Below are positions 7,601 through 15,141 of a stretch of 32,731 nucleotides of DNA, one piece after another. How positions within the stretch are numbered: position 1 is the stretch's first letter; every line of letters starts with the position of its first letter. Source of the stretch: Rickettsiales bacterium (GTDB lineage Bacteria; Pseudomonadota; Alphaproteobacteria; Rickettsiales; JABIRX01); the NCBI GenBank assembly GCA_018659605.1, contig JABJMA010000011.1, positions 1 through 32,731 on the forward strand. The letters run 5' to 3'. Below the pieces are notes generated by a model that was not told where the DNA came from, did no database searches, and worked only from the letters and a program-made list of their open reading frames with translations. A program made the position numbers and the translations under genes.

Positions 7601-10600
7601 ACTTCTTCAAGCGCTTTTTTTTGCGTAGCTATGGTATTCCCTGACTCCACCTTCTGCGTTGTTAATTGATTTTTTGCTTCTTCAAGCTCTTGTCCTTGCG
7701 TAGCTATGGTATTCCCTGACTCCAACTGCTGCGCTGTTAATTGCTCTCTTGCTTCGACAAGCTCTTCTTCTTTCTTAACTAGAACTGCATTTGAATTATT
7801 GTTCTGTAATCTTAATTCCCTTATTACCCCGCTTGATACTTCATTAATTTTCTCTAATCCTAAAATTTTATCATTATAAGCAGAAGAAAAAACATTAGAC
7901 TCTTCTTTATCTAATGATTGCTGTTCTTTTAAAGCAATGTTCATTGATTTTTCTGATTCAAGCTTTTTCCTTAATCCTATTATCTTTTTTTCACTTGCAT
8001 CTCTTTCGCTTAATGTGTCCTCTACTTTTGCACTAATCACATTAGCTGCACTAATTTCTTGCTCTAATCTTACAATTTTTATTTCTTGTTCTTCTATCTG
8101 TTCAGTCTTTTTCCTTAATTCTGCTAAATATTGCTCATTTTCATACTTTAATGCTATAGCTCCTAATATTTCCTTTGATTTGTCATTTATAATTTTTTTG
8201 AAATCTGCTTTAGATTTTCTACTTCCAGAAGGTAGTGATTTAAATAATGCTTTTTCAATAATAATCAAATCTTCTATCTGTTGTTTGTCTTCTTTGGATA
8301 TCTTTTCATCATACTGAGCTCTTCCGTTCAATATATTTGCTTTTTGAATTCTTAAACCAATTACTTCCTCTATAAATTTGTTTTCTGCACTTAACGTTCC
8401 TTCTTGTGATATTTGATTTTTTGCTTCTTCAAGCTCTTTTCCTTGCGCAGCGAAATTAGCCGTAAGGTCTACATTCCGTTGTTTAAGAATATTAAGTTGA
8501 GTTGTATGCTGTGACTTTAACCCATCAATTGCTGCTGCATTGACTTGAACAAGATTCGCTAAGGCGGAATTTTTATCAGCTTCTAATTGAGCTTTTTGTT
8601 CTGCAAAAGCTAGTTTTTGCTGCGCAAGTTCTTCTTCGCTTTGCTCTTGAGCTTCATTTGCTGCTTTTATTTTCACTTCAGCTATTTCTAAGTGTGTTTC
8701 AAAAACTAGTTTAGTAATATTTTGTTCAGCTTTAAGTGCTGATAAACCAGATTCTGCTTTTTCTTTTGCTTGCTGTAATTGTGTTATTTGTGAAGTAATA
8801 CCACCAGCTGGGCCTGCTGTAGCTGCTGTAGCTTTTTCATCAGAAACACCTAGACTAATTTGATTCGCAATAGCAGCTAACTCTGATTCTAGTGCTTTAA
8901 CTTCTTGATCCTTATTATTAATATCAACTTTTAGACCTTTATTAGTTTTTTCTAATTCAGCTTTAGCTTTTTCATAGGCAGATTCCTGCTCTGCTATATG
9001 TGCACCCTGTGTTTCAAAAGCTTCTTTTTGAGCTGTAATTTGCACTCCTTGTTGAGCAATCTGATCTTTTTGCTCGGTGTTTTCTTTTTCTAAAGCTTGG
9101 TTTTTCTGTTTTAATTCTTCTTGTAGTTGCTTAAGTTCATCTAGTTGTTTTGTAAGCTGTGTATTTTCTTTTGTTTTTGCAGTAATATCGCTTTGGTTTT
9201 GATCAAGTTGTGTTTGAAGTTGTGTAATTTCTTCTGTTTGGTTTTTGCCACTTGCGTCTAATTCTGCAATTCGCCCTTGAAGAGTTGTTTGCGCCAGTTT
9301 TAAAGCAGTAATTTCTGCTTCATTTGCAGTTATTTGATTATTTTTTACTACAACAGATTGTTCTAACTCCTGATTTTGCTTCTTTAATTCTTCATTTTCG
9401 GATGTTAGAACTTTGTTTCTTTCTTCTAGAGCAACTATTTGCTGAGTTAGTTCTTCGTTTCTGGCTTGTAATGCTGTATAATCTAAATAAAATTGTTTCC
9501 TTTGTGCTTCAAATTCTTGATTAAATTCAGCTTCTCTTCCTTCAGTATAAATTTGATAATCCAATATATGTTGAGCTTGCATTTCTAATAATGCCTCTTC
9601 ATGCGTAGTTTGCTGTTCTCTTAAGCTAAATTCTAATTTATTTACCTTTTCTTGTGCTTGTTCGAGTGCAGTTCGAATCAGCTCGTTTTGTTCTGTTGTT
9701 TGACCAACCTCTAATACTCTTTCTTCAAGCTGAGTAGTTAATTGATTTACATTAGTTTTTGCCTCTTGAAGCTCTCTAGCTAAAGCTTCATTTGCTACTT
9801 TCTCGGCTTGAAGTTGTTTTACTAATTCATCTTTAGCCGTTTGGAAACTAGCTGCTTGTTGCTCAAGTGCTTCTGCATGCTCTAATTTTAATTGAGCAAT
9901 TTGTGTTTTGTGTGCTAGTTCAAGATCTGTTTGCGCTTGTTTTAATGCAGTTATTTGCTTTGTTAGATCTTCATTTGCAGTTTTTAATTCTGATTTTGTA
10001 GCTCTGAATTCATCGGTTTGAATATGAAGCTGTTTAGATGATGCTAATTCTTGCTCAGCAAGTTTATTGACTGCTTCCACAGTCGCTAATTCATTTTCCT
10101 CAGCTACCTTAAGCGCTGCCGCAAGACCTGCTTGTAATCTTGTATTTTCTTTACTTATTACTTCTGACGCAGCTTCAGTTTTTGATTCTTTCTCACCTAA
10201 TGTTTTAAGTTTAGCTTTTAGCTCTATAACTTCATTGTTAGCTGCTATTTGTTGATCATTTGCTGTTGTTATTTTTGATTTAATTGCTTCTACTTGATTT
10301 CTTAAACTTTGTAATTGTTGATCTTGCTGAAGAAGCTTCGCTTCCTGCTCCGTAATTGTTTCTTTCTTAGCTTCAAGTTCAGCTTGTAACTCATTAAGTG
10401 AATCTAATTGGGTTTGATTTAGTTCATTAATTTTTTTATTTTGTGCCTCAAACAACTCGTTTGACGCTTGTAATATCTCAAGCTGACTTTTAACAAGTGT
10501 ATTTTCTTCATTTAAGGCTTTAATCTCTGCAGCATGATCGACTACTAACTTTTGATTTGCTGCTTTCAACTGATCTATTTCATCATTTAATTGTGTTTTT

Positions 10601-13600
10601 ACTGCTAAATCTATTACTTGCTGTTGGCTAACTTCTTCTATTCTTGCATCTAAATTAAGAATCTTGGCACTCTGCTCCTTCGTTAATCTTACACCGCTCT
10701 GATGCTCTATTTTTACTGTCTCAATCTCTAGCCTCAATCTCGATAACTCCTCATCTTTCGCTGTTATTTCTACATCCTTAGCCTTCAAGCTCTGCTTCTG
10801 TTTTTCTATTTGCTTAGTTAAAATACCCTGTTGTTCCTTATAAACTTCATTTGTACTAACTAACCCTTGCTCTGCTTTAACTAATTGATCTTGTAAATCT
10901 AAAGTAATATCATAAGCAGTTAATTCTTTTTGAAATACAGTAACATCATGATTAGAATATCCTTGATCAGCAAGCGCTTTTGAAAATGCAGTTAGGTAAT
11001 CTCTTATTTGTTCTTTTCTAGCTTTAGGTTGTTGATCACCACTGCTACTAGAGCTAGCTACATCTTGTGCAGGCTGTTGAGCAAGTCCCTTATATTCCCT
11101 TACTAATTCTTCACAACCAACTATTAATCTTTGATATGTAGACCCATAATTTGAAAGATCTAATTCAGATATTGATGCAATGCTATTAGTGCTATTATCA
11201 CTATCATTTCCACTATCATTGCTAGATTGAGGTTCATTTGATGCTGCAGGAAATAAATTTCTTACAATTACAGAATCAATACCTGCAGTTTGTAAATTTG
11301 TTTGATCAAAAGTTGTAGGCGGTTTTCCTGTAGGACTAAAAGCTGATATTAATGCTTTGTTGTTGGCCTCATTTTGCTTTTCTTCCTCTTCTGCTTGCTG
11401 TTTCAGCAGGGATTCCTGTTGTCTTTGCTGGGCTTCCTGATCCTTTGCTTGCTGGGCTTCCTGTTGTTGTCTTTGCTGGTTTGCCTGTTGTTGTTTCTGC
11501 TGGGCTGCATTTTCTTCTGCTACTCGCTTGGCTTCCTTTTCTGCCGCTTCCCTTTCTTCCACTAGGGTTTTTTTAGCTAGTGTAAATTTAGTAAGACTTT
11601 CACCAAAATGTTTATTCATATTATCAACCAAACCTTGCATAAAAGCTGGATCATCTTTGCTAGTAACAAATGTATTGTTTTGTATTTCAATTTCACTAAT
11701 TATTGTAGTATAATAATCGATTGTTTTTTCTTCTTCTTTTGCTTTATTAGCAGCTGTAATTATACCATCGATAGTTATAGACGTCTTTATAAGGCCTTCA
11801 AACCTTGAAATATTTTCAGTATCAAATAATGTAATATTCTCCACAAATGCTTTTGCTTGATCTTGATCTAACCCGCTTAGGAATTCTATTGCATTCTGAG
11901 TAACTGGCTTGGAAGAATAAGATGCTATAAAACCTTTAAGTGTCGGAGCTGCAACTTGAGTAATTAAACCCATAATATCCTTGTTACCAGATACTTGTGC
12001 TACCTGACTAAGAACAGTATTTAATTTTTCCATACCAGCTACATCAAGCCTTTCTGATAAAGATGATAAATTACTTTTTTGAGTCTCAATTATTATTAAT
12101 AAAGTTTCAAAACTTATCTTTCCTTCGAATTTAGCAAATGTAGGTATTGTAGGAGCTGTTGTAGCACTTGAAGTTCCTGTTGTAGCACTTGCCTTGTGGG
12201 TGGTGATAGTTTCTTGAACAAATGATTTTGCAACAACAACAGCAGCCTCCAAACTATCTGAAGCTTCTGATATTTCAGGAGCGACTAAATTTGGATCTTT
12301 TATTTGAGCTTTTGCAATCTGTAATTTTCTAATTTGTAATTGGTAGAAATCATGTTTAGGATTATGTGGACCTGTGAGCATTTCATCTATTGTTCCAATT
12401 CCTTTAATTACATTATTTAGAAAAGTTTCATTATTAAGAACTATATCAGATATTAGTTCAGTCATTTTTACATTACTTGGAATTTTGATCAATTGACCAT
12501 TTTTGTCAAATCCACAACCGTATTTCTCCAAAAATGCTTTTATGTCAGAAACTTGGTTATATTCATTACCTATTAATTTTTTAAATATATAATTTGTTAT
12601 ATCTGAATGAACTTTATCTTTAGTGGTGTTCGCAGCCAAACTGGACGTGTTAAAATTAGTAGGAGTTCCTATAATATTTTTTAAATAATTACTTATCTTT
12701 TGAGTGTTTTGTATATTGTTTTCCTTACCTTGCGTTAAATTAAAACATGTATCTGCTATTCCTTTTATTGCAGATTTATCTAGTGTTTTATTGTCCTTAA
12801 TATCATTAATCTGCTTATCTATTTCTGCAGATTTCTGCTTTTTCATTTCTGCTTGAAATTTTTCTTTGTTAATACCAGGACCGCTAAGAAATCTTAATGG
12901 AAGATTTGAAGTAGCTATTGTTGATTCGGCATCTAATGATACTGATCTAACTCTTCCATAAAGCTGTACCCAATCATTTATTGTTAAGTCTGAAATATTA
13001 GCATCTATTACTCTTTGGTCACAAGTTGTTGCTTTTGACAAATTACCAAAATCAACACCTATATGATCTTTTTTACTAATATCATAACAACAAATAAATT
13101 TTGCCTCAGCTTTAAAATCATTTCTAAAATCCTCACCTGCACTATATGCCTCAAATGTTTGATCTGTAGCTACATCATTACCCTTCTCATATATCTTAAC
13201 TTGTTTTGTATTTTCATTATCTATATATGCAATTATAACTTTTTGACCTGGGTAAAATCCCATTAATTTTTCAAAATCAATATTTGGAGGGGGTTGCTGG
13301 GATGGAGCTTCCTGGGATGTAGCACCAGCAGGAACAACAGATTTATAGAAATAATGAAATCCCGGACTTTCCCCAAGATTTTCTGGAGGATCTTTAACAG
13401 TTCCGATATTCTCTACTACATTTTGTAGAATATCATTACGTTTTGCATTTAAAATGTCATAATCATTTTGATAAGCATTATGCTTGTGTAAACGATTTGC
13501 TGCCGATGTTTTTGGTCTGCCACTTCCAGTATCGGATTGAGCGGATTTTGCTTTAAGAATCGTTCTCTCTGTTTTTAAAAGACTTTCATATAGATTTGGT

Positions 13601-14904
13601 GTTGCAGATAAATGGATATTTACTTTACCCGTTTTTTCTTTCTTATATTGTACATCTTTTTCTTTAACCTTTTTTTTAATATCATCTGATTGAGATTCAA
13701 ATTCATCAAATATTATAATATCATAAGTTCCTATAGCTTCATGACTTTGTTCAGCTAGGAAATCCTCATATGATATCTTAGGGAAATCAGCGTTATTAGG
13801 ATCAAGATCAGTCCTTACGGATGTAACGAATAAAACCCCTTTCACCTTTAAACCAGGTATTTTGTTAATTTGTTTACAAATATGAGTTTTACCGGATCCT
13901 GCTGGAGCATTAAAATTTATCGGTTTTGTTTTATCCTTTCCTTTCCCTGATCCTGTTGCTCTATCTCTAACCTTATATAAAAAACGATTTTGTTGTGCTT
14001 CTATCGAACCAACTTCATAAAGACTATAACTTTGATCAAGCATAATTGCCGCATGTTTTCCACCTATGAATTTTGGAAATTCAGTAGATCTCTTCATCAT
14101 ATATGGTTCTAATGTTTTTTGCAGCTCTGCAATTCGAAGAAGTCCATAATCTACAAAAGTTTCACTTATCTGTCTCGATGAAGCTAGATCATCTTGTCTC
14201 TTAACTGTATCACTTGCTTTAAAAGTATTATTTACTGCAAGTGTTAAAAAATCAGATTCAAGTTGATCAAATAAATTATTTATTCTTGTTTGTTCAGTTT
14301 TAACTTCAACAGGTGTTGTTAGCAGTTTAGCTTTTTCAAGCAGTGCATTTCTTTTAGGAGTAATTACTGTATTTCTTAATTCTAAACATTGATTTATAAA
14401 TGCAATGCAAGATTTGCCAGTAGAGTTATTTTCTAAGTTATTTAGTGAACCAGTAGGAATATCACTATATTGTATAGGACGTTGTATAGGAGGTTGTTTA
14501 TTCTTAACTGAATTATAAATTGCTTTTAAATTTGATGTGCTGGGATTACTATCCCATGGAGAAGTATATGGAGTAGTCGGTAAATTCTTATTAAAATCGC
14601 CTAAAATCTCCTGAATAATTGTAGTATTCTGTTTTAATGTCTCAAGATAGGTTATATAATCTAAACCCGTTAGATCTTCCGCCCTAATTTCTTCTCCTTC
14701 AGCTGCAGTGCCTTTGAATTGTCTTAATAAGGCCTGATCTGTTATTTCATCATCCAATAAAAAAAACATAGGAGAGTATTTCTCAATAAAAGCAGCCATG
14801 AAAGCACTATGTTTCGGTTTATCACTATCAAAATCTTGAAATCTTTTATGAGAAATAGGGAAATTTGTAATTTGTGGCTTTGGCGGTCGCCCATCCCTAC
14901 TCAC
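4621..14904 (-). CDS. Giant SF2-helicase-like / coiled-coil / membrane-anchored protein
   Basis: A 3427-residue protein with no name I recognise. The N-terminal part (about 300-660) has SF2 helicase signatures: Walker A APAGSGKT (333-340), Walker B DEFE (400-403), SAT (433-435) and a motif-VI-like QLYGRVR (647-653). Helical, low-complexity and Gln-rich (about 1131-1170) segments follow. Then comes about 1600 residues of nearly unbroken Lys/Glu/Gln/Leu coiled coil (about 1340-2955), a helical region, a Gly/Ala/Val-rich hydrophobic stretch (about 3322-3358, perhaps a hairpin) and a charged tail of about 66 residues. There is no signal peptide. The GTG start is supported by AAGAGG 5 nt upstream. 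The TAG stop lies in the foot of the REP element at 4587-4624. It could be a structural or tethering protein, or a secreted effector; neither is shown. The open frame of over 10 kb argues against decay. Confidence 0.9.
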   Translation of the reverse strand: MSRDGRPPKPQITNFPISHKRFQDFDSDKPKHSAFMAAFIEKYSPMFFLLDDEITDQALLRQFKGTAAEGEEIRAEDLTGLDYITYLETLKQNTTIIQEILGDFNKNLPTTPYTSPWDSNPSTSNLKAIYNSVKNKQPPIQRPIQYSDIPTGSLNNLENNSTGKSCIAFINQCLELRNTVITPKRNALLEKAKLLTTPVEVKTEQTRINNLFDQLESDFLTLAVNNTFKASDTVKRQDDLASSRQISETFVDYGLLRIAELQKTLEPYMMKRSTEFPKFIGGKHAAIMLDQSYSLYEVGSIEAQQNRFLYKVRDRATGSGKGKDKTKPINFNAPAGSGKTHICKQINKIPGLKVKGVLFVTSVRTDLDPNNADFPKISYEDFLAEQSHEAIGTYDIIIFDEFESQSDDIKKKVKEKDVQYKKEKTGKVNIHLSATPNLYESLLKTERTILKAKSAQSDTGSGRPKTSAANRLHKHNAYQNDYDILNAKRNDILQNVVENIGTVKDPPENLGESPGFHYFYKSVVPAGATSQEAPSQQPPPNIDFEKLMGFYPGQKVIIAYIDNENTKQVKIYEKGNDVATDQTFEAYSAGEDFRNDFKAEAKFICCYDISKKDHIGVDFGNLSKATTCDQRVIDANISDLTINDWVQLYGRVRSVSLDAESTIATSNLPLRFLSGPGINKEKFQAEMKKQKSAEIDKQINDIKDNKTLDKSAIKGIADTCFNLTQGKENNIQNTQKISNYLKNIIGTPTNFNTSSLAANTTKDKVHSDITNYIFKKLIGNEYNQVSDIKAFLEKYGCGFDKNGQLIKIPSNVKMTELISDIVLNNETFLNNVIKGIGTIDEMLTGPHNPKHDFYQLQIRKLQIAKAQIKDPNLVAPEISEASDSLEAAVVVAKSFVQETITTHKASATTGTSSATTAPTIPTFAKFEGKISFETLLIIIETQKSNLSSLSERLDVAGMEKLNTVLSQVAQVSGNKDIMGLITQVAAPTLKGFIASYSSKPVTQNAIEFLSGLDQDQAKAFVENITLFDTENISRFEGLIKTSITIDGIITAANKAKEEEKTIDYYTTIISEIEIQNNTFVTSKDDPAFMQGLVDNMNKHFGESLTKFTLAKKTLVEEREAAEKEAKRVAEENAAQQKQQQANQQRQQQEAQQAKDQEAQQRQQESLLKQQAEEEEKQNEANNKALISAFSPTGKPPTTFDQTNLQTAGIDSVIVRNLFPAASNEPQSSNDSGNDSDNSTNSIASISELDLSNYGSTYQRLIVGCEELVREYKGLAQQPAQDVASSSSSGDQQPKARKEQIRDYLTAFSKALADQGYSNHDVTVFQKELTAYDITLDLQDQLVKAEQGLVSTNEVYKEQQGILTKQIEKQKQSLKAKDVEITAKDEELSRLRLEIETVKIEHQSGVRLTKEQSAKILNLDARIEEVSQQQVIDLAVKTQLNDEIDQLKAANQKLVVDHAAEIKALNEENTLVKSQLEILQASNELFEAQNKKINELNQTQLDSLNELQAELEAKKETITEQEAKLLQQDQQLQSLRNQVEAIKSKITTANDQQIAANNEVIELKAKLKTLGEKESKTEAASEVISKENTRLQAGLAAALKVAEENELATVEAVNKLAEQELASSKQLHIQTDEFRATKSELKTANEDLTKQITALKQAQTDLELAHKTQIAQLKLEHAEALEQQAASFQTAKDELVKQLQAEKVANEALARELQEAKTNVNQLTTQLEERVLEVGQTTEQNELIRTALEQAQEKVNKLEFSLREQQTTHEEALLEMQAQHILDYQIYTEGREAEFNQEFEAQRKQFYLDYTALQARNEELTQQIVALEERNKVLTSENEELKKQNQELEQSVVVKNNQITANEAEITALKLAQTTLQGRIAELDASGKNQTEEITQLQTQLDQNQSDITAKTKENTQLTKQLDELKQLQEELKQKNQALEKENTEQKDQIAQQGVQITAQKEAFETQGAHIAEQESAYEKAKAELEKTNKGLKVDINNKDQEVKALESELAAIANQISLGVSDEKATAATAGPAGGITSQITQLQQAKEKAESGLSALKAEQNITKLVFETHLEIAEVKIKAANEAQEQSEEELAQQKLAFAEQKAQLEADKNSALANLVQVNAAAIDGLKSQHTTQLNILKQRNVDLTANFAAQGKELEEAKNQISQEGTLSAENKFIEEVIGLRIQKANILNGRAQYDEKISKEDKQQIEDLIIIEKALFKSLPSGSRKSKADFKKIINDKSKEILGAIALKYENEQYLAELRKKTEQIEEQEIKIVRLEQEISAANVISAKVEDTLSERDASEKKIIGLRKKLESEKSMNIALKEQQSLDKEESNVFSSAYNDKILGLEKINEVSSGVIRELRLQNNNSNAVLVKKEEELVEAREQLTAQQLESGNTIATQGQELEEAKNQLTTQKVESGNTIATQKKALEEVTKQAATQQEQLNAQVARITELETLMGQHNELSERQAVFGQRIANRQIDEATAINKEELRNELVDLGFKHNLVRAELAEVKSLLDKERRNFVEEKSLLNDTYVLNISELQVKIKANEEVIKRIKAEAEGQSGYVSALEEKNVVLTAALAAKTSEFKALEARLAPLEEQLQTIQASNQVLEEQNGLLGREVEAGKANILRLNREKGNLRNKIEKEQSSIRKEDTGKIAQLRTQLEEEQRKSKEQLESAGEQIANREVGIKEAQIFAKIETARANNNFADLDASERKLRAKDQELEGLREQQKEYKQDQLKQVKGTGAAVNEELINQLKETIQLQQEYAQRSEIARQQFTEFFQQQQQGNQQALQQQREANDKLIAEMQGKVNAAQEEASRAHQAVEIAGVQIAELQLQNNQEQRKHDVTMQSNQIKADAVAATRNTAGQLDILAKQQELQKGQIDEQKRQDAERVSARAAEAKAIEDAKVADHGRQETLQAQRVADQKDQEDREALVRADEKEEAQEKEDEGEFKKFNAQIIKKSQEYKKLFDPLDNISGLDTKTLKAIYNGVQRERGDLLQIENVEGFKKLQEALKFFEGDLNDIDDIDVPFDAIDRDRQHNSSGRVNRSEEIIVKAQNKINEEFGKLKFDEVKLAATKALYLKGINIDNDVSKYLEVLSKKMDKDNPDRDEILNSLEKIVKTSLATSNNKDKSLEKIATIIDNADESFSDFAIRNYSALAAGDEDNIEQYFKTVIDHASDGRDLIAFMKKIKSNEVLSTFIDDIDSNNKTDMLIAADPKARFLTRLLTKRNLDEETAKELISNYCEDDEIKERLEKKCERVEGLEDKLDALGFDFSDEYNQSKDEIENEEVIEPKSKKEVKNDNEDQISTTSSVVKGSVAGGVAFVVVAAFALPVVGGILGGIAIALGTAIASFTRDKVINSGREDKAIKSKEYSQVSNDIQEQLLERKTERNDISNRKDWGKSVRDQEANSKGNQNSRHPQ
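7621..7770 (-). repeat. 25-residue tandem repeat inside the giant coiled coil
   Basis: A 75-bp direct duplication (7621-7695 and 7696-7770) that begins with the same 29 bases in both copies. It encodes two copies of a unit containing ESGNTIATQ followed by a Leu-Glu-Glu turn (about residues 2379-2428). A looser relative occurs near 8400-8460. This suggests that the coiled coil grows by in-frame duplication. Confidence 0.75.
11395..11515 (-). repeat. Gln-rich low-complexity segment of the giant protein
   Basis: The DNA is a CTG/TTG-rich, GC-elevated patch that encodes runs of Gln mixed with Ala, Glu and Arg (about residues 1131-1170). It separates the globular N-terminal part from the long coiled coil. 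A second, smaller Gln-rich patch lies near 6495-6560. Confidence 0.7.
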
Positions 14905-14989
14905 GATAGCCTCTTTTAATGTTTTGTATGAGTTTTGCTAAAAACATAAATATCCCTATACCCTTCTATAAATTAATATTCCTTATTAA

Positions 14990-14998
14990 ATTATAGCA
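14990..14998 (-). promoter_or_regulatory. Extended -10 promoter of the giant gene
   Basis: The minus strand reads TGCTATAAT, an extended -10 element with a perfect TATAAT, about 86 nt before the GTG start. Only a weak -35 (TTTATT at 15013-15018, 17-bp spacer) is visible, as is common with extended -10 promoters. The same 9-base word occurs before the neighbouring coiled-coil gene. Confidence 0.55.
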
Positions 14999-15141
14999 GA
15001 TTTTAGGCCAAAAATAAACATTTTTAATTAGGTTGATGTAGTATATGAGCAACATTTACGAGCGGAATCACTTAGATTTAAAATGGCTAATCAAATAATG
15101 ATAAGAAATAATCTAAATTCTTCCCTGAATTTATTGAGTTA

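Noticed and set aside
4621-14904. Autotransporter or surface Sca-type adhesin identity for the giant protein
   Set aside because: There is no signal peptide and no C-terminal beta-barrel pattern; the N-terminus is helicase-like instead.
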